From contig NZ_FWXH01000002.1 of NCBI RefSeq assembly GCF_900176305.1, forward strand, positions 124,001-188,000: a stretch of DNA of 64,000 nucleotides. Reading direction: 5' to 3'. A program made the translations under genes and the position numbers. Below are positions 43,487 to 51,444 of the stretch, piece after piece (within the stretch, counting starts at the first letter, position 1; every line of letters starts with the position of its first letter). The DNA comes from Clostridium acidisoli DSM 12555. GTDB taxonomy: Bacteria > Bacillota > Clostridia > Clostridiales > Clostridiaceae. Below the pieces are notes generated by a model. That model was not told where the DNA came from, did no database searches, and saw only the letters and a list, made by a program, of their open reading frames with translations.

Positions 43487-45325
43487 ATGATTGATAGTGT
43501 TAAAAAATTTTTGATTGGAAAATCTCTTAAAACAGAGCAATTAAAATCAGAAAAATTTAATGTATTTTGGGGTCTGCCCATATTATCTAGTGATGCTATA
43601 TCATCAGTAGCTTATGCAGGGCAGGAAATACTTTATATACTTGTGCCAGCGGTAGGTTTTATGGCATTCACCGACATGATCCATGCTGTTTTAATGGTTA
43701 TACTGCTATTATTTATACTAGTATTTTCATATAGACAAGTTATTGATTGTTATCCAAAGGGCGGAGGCGCTTATATTGTTGCACAAGACAATTTAGGAGT
43801 AACGCCAAGTTTAGTTGCAGCAGCGGCCTTATGTATTGATTACATTTTAACTGTTGCAGTTAGTATTTCAGCAGGTACCGATGCAATTACATCGGCGCTT
43901 CCAAGTTTACTACCATATAATGTAATTATATGTGTTGTGCTTATCATTTTAATGACTATAGGAAATTTAAGAGGTATTAGTGAGTCAGCTAAAACTTTTG
44001 CAATACCACCTTATTTATTTATCGGCATAATGATCATAATGATTGTTGTAGGTTTTGTAAAATATAATATAATGGGAATTCATCCTAAGCCAATTTATAG
44101 AATACCAAGTTATGGAAATGCAATTTCGCTTTTAGTGTTTTTAAAGGCGTTTGCAGCAGGTTGTACAGCACTTACTGGTGTTGAAGCTGTCAGTAATGGA
44201 ATACCTAGTTTTAAAGAGCCATCTCAAAAAAATGCAAAAATCGTGTTGTTATTATTAGGCTGTGTTGCACTTGTTTTGTTTGGAGGTATGTCATATATTT
44301 CTACAATATATAAAGCAACATACAACCCGGATATAACTGTAATAGCACAAGTCGCTAAGCAAATATTTGGGGTAGGATTTATGTTTTATATTGTTCAAGG
44401 TTTTACCGCTTTAATACTAATTATGGCTGCTAATACTTCATATAATGGATTTCCGCTTTTACTTTCAATAATAGCAAAGGATGGATATGTTCCAAGACAA
44501 TTTTCCAAAAGAGGGTCAAGACTCAGCTATTCTAACGGAATAATGTTTTTGTCATTAACAGCAATTATACTTCTTTTATACTTTAAAGGTAATAATCATA
44601 GTCTTTTACCACTTTATGCAGTAGGTGTTTTTGTATCATTTACCCTTGCACAAACAGGAATGGTATTAAAATGGTTAAGAAATAAGAATGGTGCTTGGAG
44701 ACATAAGGCATTAATTAATGGAATCGGAGGAACTTTGTCTTGCATTACAACTATAGTTCTTGCTGTAACAAAATTTCAAGAAGGTGCTTGGATTGTATGT
44801 ATCCTAATACCAGCTTTAGTATTTACAATGTGGAGAGTTAAGATGCATTACAATATAGTTTCAACCGAATTAAAGCTTGATTTAGCACAAAAGCCAAAAC
44901 ATATAGACCATTCTACTCAAAAAAATTATATGATAATACCCATTGATTCACTTAACAAGTCGTTTTTAAAATCATATAATTATGCAGAAACTTTTACTGA
45001 AGACATTATTGTTTTTCATGTTTCTGTAGATGAAAAGGCTACTGAAAAATTGCTACATAGCTGGGAAGAATACGGTATGGAAATTCCTATTGTAGTAAAG
45101 AAGTCACCATATAGAAGTTTAATAAGACCACTTGTAAAATTTATAGAGTCAGAAGAGTTTGTAGTAATGCCAGAAGATACAATAACAGTTGTGATGCCTC
45201 AACTTGTTGTTAAAAAGTGGTGGCAAAATATTCTTCATAATCAAACTTCATTATTTATTAAGAGTAATCTATTAAAGAGAAGAAATATTGCACTTACAAC
45301 TTTACCTTATATAATAAATGAGTGA
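43487..45325 (+). CDS. kimA: KimA-like potassium/APC superfamily transporter
   Basis: 612 residues, about twelve membrane helices followed by a cytoplasmic domain of ~150 residues. It parallels Bacillus KimA (YdaO) closely in recalled sequence: SVKKFLIGKSLKTEQ, LSSDAISSVAYAGQEIL, YPKGGGAYIVAQDNLG, DYILTVAVSISAGTDAITSA and the C-terminal ATLPYIINE. KimA is a K+/H+ symporter controlled by c-di-AMP in Bacillus. No c-di-AMP riboswitch is visible in the short leader here. ATG 43487 follows AGAGGTG. A more distant amino-acid permease role remains possible. Confidence 0.8.
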   Translation: MIDSVKKFLIGKSLKTEQLKSEKFNVFWGLPILSSDAISSVAYAGQEILYILVPAVGFMAFTDMIHAVLMVILLLFILVFSYRQVIDCYPKGGGAYIVAQDNLGVTPSLVAAAALCIDYILTVAVSISAGTDAITSALPSLLPYNVIICVVLIILMTIGNLRGISESAKTFAIPPYLFIGIMIIMIVVGFVKYNIMGIHPKPIYRIPSYGNAISLLVFLKAFAAGCTALTGVEAVSNGIPSFKEPSQKNAKIVLLLLGCVALVLFGGMSYISTIYKATYNPDITVIAQVAKQIFGVGFMFYIVQGFTALILIMAANTSYNGFPLLLSIIAKDGYVPRQFSKRGSRLSYSNGIMFLSLTAIILLLYFKGNNHSLLPLYAVGVFVSFTLAQTGMVLKWLRNKNGAWRHKALINGIGGTLSCITTIVLAVTKFQEGAWIVCILIPALVFTMWRVKMHYNIVSTELKLDLAQKPKHIDHSTQKNYMIIPIDSLNKSFLKSYNYAETFTEDIIVFHVSVDEKATEKLLHSWEEYGMEIPIVVKKSPYRSLIRPLVKFIESEEFVVMPEDTITVVMPQLVVKKWWQNILHNQTSLFIKSNLLKRRNIALTTLPYIINE

Positions 45326-45351
45326 AGATTTATTTCATTCATTAAACTATT

Positions 45352-45394
45352 TACGCCGTTACTTATGTTTAACTATGTCACAAGTAACGGCGTA
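45352..45394. terminator. Strong hairpin between kimA-like gene and the spoVA operon
   Basis: TACGCCGTTACTT (45352-45364) pairs with AAGTAACGGCGTA (45382-45394), a 13-bp GC-containing stem with a 17-nt loop. The two flanking genes are convergent, so it may serve both directions, though T-runs are short. Confidence 0.65.
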
Positions 45395-45416
45395 TACTTT
45401 TATATAGAAATACTAA

Positions 45417-45629
45417 TTATTTTTTATATTGTGGTTCTTGTTCTTCTATATATTGTTGTCTTCCTTTTAAAATTCCAAGGGCATTATCAAGTTGTTCAGA
45501 CAATTGCTGAAATTGTTCCTTTGCTTCTTTATCTTCAGTTTCTAAAGCGAAGGTTTTCATTGTAGCGGAGGCACTTTGCACTCCTGCAATAGCTTGTTGC
45601 ATTTGAGTTCCTACAGTCATTATATTCAC
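45417..45629 (-). CDS. DUF1657 protein, last gene of the spoVA2mob-like operon
   Basis: 70 residues of the DUF1657 family: MTVGTQMQQAIAGVQSASAT, then TFALETEDKEAKEQFQQLSE and a final YIEEQEPQYKK. It is small, helical and soluble. It has a sibling at 48383 that opens the operon and a DUF1657-like C-terminus in the 2Duf protein, with the same ALETE.A/DKEA core. A spore-associated role is inferred from context. Confidence 0.88.
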   Translation of the reverse strand: MNIMTVGTQMQQAIAGVQSASATMKTFALETEDKEAKEQFQQLSEQLDNALGILKGRQQYIEEQEPQYKK

Positions 45630-45642
45630 CTCCTTTCAAATG

Positions 45643-45996
45643 TTAACCCTTTGGTTTAAATATCAAAGCGGCCATAAATCCAAAAATTATTGCAGAAGAG
45701 ATTCCTGAACTAGTTATCTCAAAAATTCCGGTCAGTACACCAACTATTCCATAGGTATTGGCCTCCACTAAGGCACCTTTTACTAAGGAATTTCCAAAAC
45801 TGCTTATTGGAATAGATGCACCGGCACCTGCAAATTTTACTAGAGGATCATATAGCCCTAGTCCCCCCAAAATAGTTCCAATTACAACTAATGTACATGT
45901 AGTATGAGCAGGAGTAAGCTTAAATACATCCATCATAAGTTGCCCAATAACACATATTAGTCCACCTATTAAGAAGGCATAAACAAATTTTTCCAT
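45643..45996 (-). CDS. spoVAE: SpoVAE-type protein (SpoVAEb)
   Basis: 117 residues with about four membrane helices. FVYAFLIGGLICVIGQLMMD, LKAGASIPISSFG-type GAGASIPISSFGNSLVKGAL and GVLTGIFEITSSGISSAI are family hallmarks. With SpoVAC and SpoVAD it forms the channel that moves Ca-dipicolinate across the spore inner membrane. The b-type form (no separate SpoVAEa) matches the spoVA2mob layout. The ribosome binding site AGGAGTG is well placed. Confidence 0.93.
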   Translation of the reverse strand: MEKFVYAFLIGGLICVIGQLMMDVFKLTPAHTTCTLVVIGTILGGLGLYDPLVKFAGAGASIPISSFGNSLVKGALVEANTYGIVGVLTGIFEITSSGISSAIIFGFMAALIFKPKG

Positions 45997-46015
45997 GATA
46001 TACTAACACTCCTTT

Positions 46016-47017
46016 TTAGATTTCAATAGATACTGCATGAGCAATACAAGGTATAGTTTCCTTTTGTTGATATGACATTGGTGACATTAATGCACCTGTT
46101 GCAACTATTAATATTCTTTTTAATTCTCCTTTTCGCATACGATTAAGAAAATGTCCATAAGTTACAGTAGCAGAACAGCCGCAACCACTAGCTCCTGAAA
46201 ATACAGGTTGATCTTTGTTATATATTAGCAGCCCACAATCTTTAAATTTATTTTGTGGTATTTTTAATCCATGTTTATTTAATAAAGTTGAAGCTATTTC
46301 GTGTCCTACCTTGCCTAGATCACCAGTAGCAATGATGTCATAGTATGATGGATCAATATTTAAATCTCTAAAGTGAGCTTCGATAGTGTCTACTGCAGCA
46401 GGGGCCATGGCTGCTCCCATATTGAAGGGATCAGAAACTCCCATGTCTATTACTCTTCCTATAGTGGCAGAAGTAACTTTAGGACCAATACCTTCTTCAG
46501 CCACTACTGCTGCTCCAGCTCCAGTTACCGTCCACTGAGCAGTAGGGGGTTTTTGACCACCATATTCTGTAGGATATCTAAATTGTTTTTCTGAACCTGC
46601 ATTATGACTAGAGGCAGCTACCAGTACATAATTGGCTGATTTACTTTCTACCATTAACGATGCTAATGCTAATCCTTCCATAGAACTAGAACATGCACCA
46701 AAAATACCTAAATATGAGATTCCAAGAGTTCGAGCAGTAAAGCTGCTTGGAACAATTTGATTTATTAGGTCACCACTTATAAAAAATTGAATGTCTTCTT
46801 TTTTTATACCAGACTTTTTGATGGCCCTCTCGCAGGCATGCTCTAAGAAAACTTTTTCTGCTTTTTCAAAACTATCTTGACCTAACCAGATGTCTTCATG
46901 AAGTATATCAAAGTCTTCAGCTAATGGACCTTTAGCTTCAAATGGACCACCTACAGCAGCAGATGAAATTATTACGGGTTTAGAATTAAAAATCCATGAT
47001 TGATGTCCTTTTATCAT
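46016..47017 (-). CDS. spoVAD: SpoVAD, dipicolinate-binding spore protein
   Basis: 333 residues with a thiolase-like fold. Blocks visible are SWIFNSKPVIISSAAVGGPF, GACSSSMEGLALASLMVESK, ASSHNAGSEKQFRYPTEYGG and GCGCSATVTYGHFLNRMRKG. In Bacillus, SpoVAD binds dipicolinic acid on the inner membrane during spore formation. Length and motifs are normal. It abuts spoVAC with no gap (stop of spoVAC then ATG). Confidence 0.96.
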   Translation of the reverse strand: MIKGHQSWIFNSKPVIISSAAVGGPFEAKGPLAEDFDILHEDIWLGQDSFEKAEKVFLEHACERAIKKSGIKKEDIQFFISGDLINQIVPSSFTARTLGISYLGIFGACSSSMEGLALASLMVESKSANYVLVAASSHNAGSEKQFRYPTEYGGQKPPTAQWTVTGAGAAVVAEEGIGPKVTSATIGRVIDMGVSDPFNMGAAMAPAAVDTIEAHFRDLNIDPSYYDIIATGDLGKVGHEIASTLLNKHGLKIPQNKFKDCGLLIYNKDQPVFSGASGCGCSATVTYGHFLNRMRKGELKRILIVATGALMSPMSYQQKETIPCIAHAVSIEI

Positions 47018-47497
47018 TTACATCACCCCTAACCATGTTAAGGTGATTTTTATAATTGCAACTATAAATGCTGAGAATGTACCAATAGCAATAACAGAGC
47101 CTGCTAATTTAAACATATTTCCACCTGTGCCTAGCACATAACCTTCACTTCGATGTTCAATAGCAGCAGAGGCTATTGAATTAGCAAAACCGGTAATTGG
47201 AATAGAAGTTCCTGCTCCAGCCCATTGAGCAATATGATCATAAATTCCAAAGCCAGTGAATAACACTGAAATTATAATCAATACTGCTGAAGTAGGACTT
47301 CCAACGGTTTTTTCGTTAAAATTGAAATAAGTAATAAATATCCACTGCAATACTTGACCTATTGTACATATAAGTCCACCTACAAGAAAAGCTCTAATGC
47401 AATTAATGAGAACAGGTCTTTTAGGTTCTATTTGTTGTTCAAGTTTTTGATATTCCTGCTGAGTAGGGGTTAATTTTTTGTTTTTTTTATCAGACAT
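47018..47497 (-). CDS. spoVAC: SpoVAC, spore membrane channel protein
   Basis: 159 residues with about four membrane helices after a charged N-terminus (KKLTPTQQEYQKLEQQIEPK). CIRAFLVGGLICTIGQVLQW and AGAGTSIPITGFANSIASAA are family hallmarks. In Bacillus SpoVAC is a mechanosensitive channel for Ca-dipicolinate release at germination. It follows the 2Duf gene by 11 bases with a GAGGGTG site. Confidence 0.95.
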   Translation of the reverse strand: MSDKKNKKLTPTQQEYQKLEQQIEPKRPVLINCIRAFLVGGLICTIGQVLQWIFITYFNFNEKTVGSPTSAVLIIISVLFTGFGIYDHIAQWAGAGTSIPITGFANSIASAAIEHRSEGYVLGTGGNMFKLAGSVIAIGTFSAFIVAIIKITLTWLGVM

Positions 47498-47508
47498 TTT
47501 ATCACCCT

Positions 47509-48369
47509 CTAATTTAATAAATATGGTTTTAACTTTTTCATAGCTTCTTTTAATTGCTGTGCATTATGTAGATACATAGATTTTGCTTCTGCATTTTCTG
47601 TTTCTAAGGCAAAAGATATTAAATCTGCCTGACTTTTTTGCAAATTGGCATAGAGTAATTCTTTAACTTTGGGTTGGGGGATTTCAATATTATCATCAAA
47701 GAGATCTAAATATAAATCGCCTGAAGAATTTACTTGACCAATAAAAACATTTTCTATTGAAACTCCTGTAATCTCCAATTGAGTGTTTAGCCATCTTTGG
47801 CTTAATCCCATATTTGTTAACCCTTCATTTACAATATTACCATCCAATATTACTGTTTCAGATTCTATTTTAGGTGAAACCTTTATTCCTAAATCATGAG
47901 CTGTAATAGGGTTCTTATCAGATTTTAAACCAATATTAATATCTCCTGAGGTTTCCATTATTGCAAATTCAACATCAGCTAAATTAAATACATTTTTACA
48001 ACGTAATTCTCTTAAAAGTTCATCGCCAGTAAATTTTACTTTGCTTAAATTTTCCTCCATAACCTTACCATTCTTTATAACCATTCTATTTTTACCATTA
48101 ATTGCATCATGCACCCGTTTGCTTTTCATACATGCATAATCTAATGCAATAAGAAGTAAGATCCAAGCTAATATAGCAACAAATCCAACTAAAAAATTTG
48201 TAATAATATTTAACGAAATCAAAGAAACCATAACAGCGATAACTACATAACTGATAAAATTAAAGGGTGGTAACTTAGATATATTCCGGTTCCCTATGAT
48301 TTTTGTTAAAACTAAAGTAAAAAAAAATAAAAATATTGACCTCAACAATATTACTAACCCACTATTCAT
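47509..48369 (-). CDS. 2Duf protein (YetF-like, DUF421 + DUF1657)
   Basis: 286 residues. The N-terminal ~75 residues hold three membrane helices of the YetF/DUF421 type (LRSIFLFFFTLVLTKIIGNR, FNFISYVVIAVMVSLISLNI). The soluble DUF421 part follows (INGKNRMVIKNGKVMEENLS, LRELRCKNVFNLADVEFAIM), and the last ~55 residues resemble DUF1657 (ADLISFALETENAEAKSMYL). In B. subtilis spoVA2mob, the protein with this fusion (2Duf) is the main determinant of raised spore heat resistance. ATG 48369 follows AGAGGA. Confidence 0.88.
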   Translation of the reverse strand: MNSGLVILLRSIFLFFFTLVLTKIIGNRNISKLPPFNFISYVVIAVMVSLISLNIITNFLVGFVAILAWILLLIALDYACMKSKRVHDAINGKNRMVIKNGKVMEENLSKVKFTGDELLRELRCKNVFNLADVEFAIMETSGDINIGLKSDKNPITAHDLGIKVSPKIESETVILDGNIVNEGLTNMGLSQRWLNTQLEITGVSIENVFIGQVNSSGDLYLDLFDDNIEIPQPKVKELLYANLQKSQADLISFALETENAEAKSMYLHNAQQLKEAMKKLKPYLLN

Positions 48370-48382
48370 CGCTTTTCCTCTC

Positions 48383-48589
48383 TTAATTACCTTTATATTG
48401 TGGTTCCTCAAGTTCTATAGTTTCTATTCGTTTTTCTAAGTCATTTATAATTTTATCCGTTACAGATAGGGCTTTCTTATAGGCATTCATGGTTTCCTTA
48501 TCTTTTTCTTGTAATGAATATATATTTAAAGTACTTTGACTTCCACGTACACTTGCTAATGTTTGTTTTAACTTAGAACTTACAGTCAT
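48383..48589 (-). CDS. DUF1657 protein, first gene of the spoVA2mob-like operon
   Basis: 68 residues of DUF1657 (MTVSSKLKQTLASVRGSQST, TYSLQEKDKE-like YSLQEKDKETMNAYKKALSV, ending ELEEPQYKGN). It ends 13 bases before the 2Duf start. ATG is behind AAGGAGG. A sigma-G-like promoter lies upstream. Its near match to the last gene of the operon suggests duplication. Confidence 0.88.
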   Translation of the reverse strand: MTVSSKLKQTLASVRGSQSTLNIYSLQEKDKETMNAYKKALSVTDKIINDLEKRIETIELEEPQYKGN

Positions 48590-48637
48590 ATAAAATTCCT
48601 CCTTGTTATTTCAGAATAGTTTCAGATCCTCATAACA

Positions 48638-48668
48638 TAGCTTAACAACATATCTTTGTTTTTATTCA
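48638..48668 (-). promoter_or_regulatory. Sigma-G-like promoter of the spoVA2mob-like operon
   Basis: On the minus strand, TGAATA (48668-48663), an 18-bp spacer and TAAGCTA (48644-48638). Forespore sigma-G promoters follow TGAATA-N17/18-CATACTA, so the match is good at -35 and fair at -10. SpoVA operons are normally transcribed by sigma-G. Confidence 0.5.
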
Positions 48669-48776
48669 TGCTTTTATACATATTCCTTATGAACATGAAA
48701 GTTAGATTGTTTGAATATTATAAATATGATATGATAACCCTAATAGAAAACAATACAATGTATTTAGGTGATTATA

Positions 48777-49685
48777 ATGCAGATAAACAGATTATTTGAA
48801 ATCGTATATATCTTATTTGATAAAAAAACAATTACCGCTAGAGAACTAGCAGAACATTTTGAAGTTTCCAAACGGACAATTTATCGTGACATTGAAACGC
48901 TTAGCATGGCTGGAATACCAATCTATACAAATAAGGGGAAGGGTGGAGGAATTAACATACTTCCTGAATTTATTCTTAATAAATCTTTGCTTTCAGGTTC
49001 AGAACAAGATGAAATATTATCAGGATTACAAAGTTTAAGCGCATTAAATGTTCCAAGTGTTGATCCTGTTTTAAATAAACTTGCAACAATATTTAATAAA
49101 AAAAATGCAAGTTGGATTGATGTTGATTTTTCACACTGGGGCAGTGATGATAGTGAAAAAGAGAAATTTAAGCTCTTAAAAAACGCTATTTTAGAAAAAA
49201 ACGTTATAATTTTTGATTATTATAGCTCTTATGGCGAAATATCAAAACAAAGATTTGTAGAACCCATGAAACTTGTTTTTAAAGGACAAAGTTGGTATGT
49301 TTATGGTTACTGTAAACTAAAAGCTGCTTATAGAATGTTTAAAGTTACACGTATAAAGAACCTTGCAGCTTCAAATGAGCGTTTTAATAGGGATTTGCCC
49401 AAAGATATTTTGGACACTTCAGATGATTCATATAAAACCCAAATGACTACAATAGTTCTAAAAATTCATAGCAAAATGGCATATAGAGTTTTTGATGAGT
49501 TTAGCACTGAAAATATTACAAGAAATGCTGATGGGAGTTTTATTGTAAAGTCCACTATACCAGAGAGTGATTGGATTTATGGATATATCATGTCCTACGG
49601 TGAATATGCAGAAGTTTTAGAACCAATACATATTAGAGAAACCATTGTAAATAAATTCAAAGAAGGCCTAAAAAAGTATTTATAA
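48777..49685 (+). CDS. HTH-WYL transcriptional regulator (YafY family), copy 3
   Basis: 302 residues. HTH (TARELAEHFEVSKRTIYRDI, then GIPIYTNKGKGGGINILPEF), a WYL domain (about 140-210, GQSWYVYGYCKLKAAYRMFK) and a WCX-like C-terminus. ATG 48777 begins the conserved MQINRLFEIVYIL; the GTG at 48768 overlaps the weak TTAGGTG site. Two GyrI-like genes follow on the same strand, which suggests this copy controls ligand-binding proteins rather than a DJ-1 protein. Confidence 0.88.
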   Translation: MQINRLFEIVYILFDKKTITARELAEHFEVSKRTIYRDIETLSMAGIPIYTNKGKGGGINILPEFILNKSLLSGSEQDEILSGLQSLSALNVPSVDPVLNKLATIFNKKNASWIDVDFSHWGSDDSEKEKFKLLKNAILEKNVIIFDYYSSYGEISKQRFVEPMKLVFKGQSWYVYGYCKLKAAYRMFKVTRIKNLAASNERFNRDLPKDILDTSDDSYKTQMTTIVLKIHSKMAYRVFDEFSTENITRNADGSFIVKSTIPESDWIYGYIMSYGEYAEVLEPIHIRETIVNKFKEGLKKYL

Positions 49686-49751
49686 CATGATATGCTCTTG
49701 TCAATTTATGAATGTTATACTGAATTCATTAAATTGAAAGAGGTGCTAATT

Positions 49752-50207
49752 ATGGATTATGAAATAGTAAAAGTAAATGAAAAATTGGTAGCTGGAATAA
49801 CAGCCACCACAAGTAACAAAGACGAAAATATGACACAAATCATAGGTGGACTATGGCAGAGTTTTTTTGATCGTAACATATATACATCTATATCAAATAA
49901 GAAAAATAATTATATTATTGGTTTATATTCTAACTATGAAAACGGTGTTAATGGTTCTTACGATGCAACTGTCTGCTGCGAGGTTAGTACATGCGATAAT
50001 TTGCCACATGGAGTTAATGTTAAAACAATACCTTCAGGTAAATATGCAAAGTTTGTAGTACACGGGCATATGCAAAAAGCTGTGTCAGAATTCTGGGAAA
50101 AACTGTGGTCCATGGATCTAGACAGAAAATTTAGTAGTGATTTTGAGGAATATCAAAATAGTGATATGGAAAATTGTGATATACATGTTTATATTGCTTT
50201 AAATTAA
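49752..50207 (+). CDS. GyrI-like / AraC effector-binding domain protein
   Basis: 151 residues with the SOUL/GyrI-like small-molecule binding fold: DYEIVKVNEKLVAGITATTS, a GGLWQSFFD helix, VCCEVSTCDNLPHGV strand and YAKFVVHGH-type ligand wall. Stand-alone proteins of this kind bind hydrophobic cations or drugs. ATG 49752 follows GAAAGAGGTG; upstream in-frame codons lack a site. Sits between the WYL regulator and a second GyrI-like gene. Confidence 0.85.
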   Translation: MDYEIVKVNEKLVAGITATTSNKDENMTQIIGGLWQSFFDRNIYTSISNKKNNYIIGLYSNYENGVNGSYDATVCCEVSTCDNLPHGVNVKTIPSGKYAKFVVHGHMQKAVSEFWEKLWSMDLDRKFSSDFEEYQNSDMENCDIHVYIALN

Positions 50208-50222
50208 TTGGAGGAGGGTAGA

Positions 50223-50843
50223 ATGGGAAAATTAGATTATAAAAAAGAATATAAAGCTTTATATGTACCCAAAAAAGAGCCAGTTGTAGTTAATGTACCG
50301 GATATAAATTTTATTATGATTGATGGTGCCGGTGATCCAAATGGAAAGGAATTTACTCTTGCAACTGCAGCACTTTATAGTCTTAGTTATGCAATAAAAA
50401 TGTCCTATAAAAGCGATACGGTGCCAAACAATTATTATGACTACACTGTTTTTCCACTAGAAGGTTTATGGGATTTAATAAATAAAACTTTGCCATCAAC
50501 AATCAAAAGCAATTTAAAATATAAAATTATGATACGTCAACCAGATTTTCTAACGTATGATTTGTTCACAACATTTTTGGAAAAAACAAAAAAGAAAAAG
50601 CCAAATGCATATTTGGATAAAGTAATATTCGGCACAATATCAGATGGATTATGTTGTCAAATGCTACACATAGGAAGTTATGATGATGAACCTGCAAGCT
50701 TTGAAATGATGAATAAATTTTGTAAGGACAATGATTATAAGAGAACTTCTCATATGCATAGAGAAATATACCTTTCAGATCCTCGTAAAACTGAAGCTCA
50801 TAAACTTAAAACAGTGCTGAGGTATCAAATTGAACAAAAATAA
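50223..50843 (+). CDS. GyrI-like domain protein
   Basis: 206 residues: LDYKKEYKALYVPKKEPVVV, FIMIDGAGDPNGKEF, AALYSLSYAIKMSYK, VFPLEGLWDL and HIGSYDDEPASFEMM, ending in HREIYLSDPRKTEAHKLKTV. This matches the clostridial GyrI-like small-molecule binding family (COG4832). ATG 50223 follows GGAGGAGGG. The two GyrI-like genes are 15 bases apart and likely co-transcribed with the WYL gene. Confidence 0.9.
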   Translation: MGKLDYKKEYKALYVPKKEPVVVNVPDINFIMIDGAGDPNGKEFTLATAALYSLSYAIKMSYKSDTVPNNYYDYTVFPLEGLWDLINKTLPSTIKSNLKYKIMIRQPDFLTYDLFTTFLEKTKKKKPNAYLDKVIFGTISDGLCCQMLHIGSYDDEPASFEMMNKFCKDNDYKRTSHMHREIYLSDPRKTEAHKLKTVLRYQIEQK

Positions 50844-50851
50844 AATAAATA

Positions 50852-50902
50852 TTGACACTTAGAATTATAATTGTTAAACTATAAACAGTTACAATTCTAA
50901 GT
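50852..50902 (+). promoter_or_regulatory. marR promoter with flanking operator half-sites
   Basis: TTGACA (50852-50857), a 17-bp spacer and TAAACT (50875-50880). ACTTAGAATT (50857-50866) and AATTCTAAGT (50893-50902) are exact inverted repeats flanking the -10. The TTAGAATT core recurs before the MATE gene. Confidence 0.78.
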
Positions 50903-50922
50903 AAATTTTAGGAGGAATTTGA

Positions 50923-51360
50923 ATGACTAATTCTAGATACTCTATACAAACACCATATTCACAATTAATAAGAAGTATTGCGATAAAAATGAAACTCAGT
51001 TCTGATGAAAAAGTAAAAAAGTTAGGATTAAATTCTCAACAAGGACGCATGATAGGTTATATTTATGAACATCAAGACAGTGGTATTATTCAAAAAGATT
51101 TGGCACGAGCATTTCAACGTACAGAAGCAAGCATTACAAGTATGCTCCAGGGGTTAGAGAAAAAAGGATATATAGAAAGAAGAATTCCTAAAGAGAATGA
51201 GAGACAAAAATATATATATGTATTGCCCAAAGGTGCTGAATTAATTGAAGATTTTAATAAATCAGTGGTTGAGGCAGAGGAAAATATTATTGCAAGCTTG
51301 ACTAAGCAAGAAAAAGAGACGTTGTTAGCTTTGCTATTAAAAGTAGATAGAAATTTATAA
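50923..51360 (+). CDS. MarR family transcriptional regulator
   Basis: 145 residues with the MarR winged helix: LNSQQGRMIGYIYEHQ, then IIQKDLARAFQRTEASITSM and an RRIPKENERQKYIYVLPKG wing. Likely represses itself and the MATE pump: related AATTCTAAG/TTAGAATT dyads occur before both genes. ATG follows TAGGAGGAA. Confidence 0.92.
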   Translation: MTNSRYSIQTPYSQLIRSIAIKMKLSSDEKVKKLGLNSQQGRMIGYIYEHQDSGIIQKDLARAFQRTEASITSMLQGLEKKGYIERRIPKENERQKYIYVLPKGAELIEDFNKSVVEAEENIIASLTKQEKETLLALLLKVDRNL

Positions 51361-51391
51361 GTTATTAATATAATAACTTATACTTAAAAAC

Positions 51392-51425
51392 TTAGAATTC
51401 TAATAATAAGAATTCTAAGAATTCT
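51392..51425 (+). promoter_or_regulatory. Triple AGAATTCT operator before the MATE gene
   Basis: The 8-bp palindrome AGAATTCT occurs three times, at 51394-51401 (inside the 12-bp palindrome TTAGAATTCTAA), 51409-51416 and 51418-51425, ending six bases before the ribosome binding site. The motif matches the half-sites at the marR promoter. Confidence 0.72.
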
Positions 51426-51444
51426 TATTGTGGAGGATGAAATT

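Noticed and set aside
45417-48668. Mobile-element ends around the spoVA2mob-like operon
   Set aside because: I looked for inverted repeats, transposase or resolvase genes flanking the operon. None is visible between the KimA-like gene and the WYL regulator, so mobility cannot be claimed.
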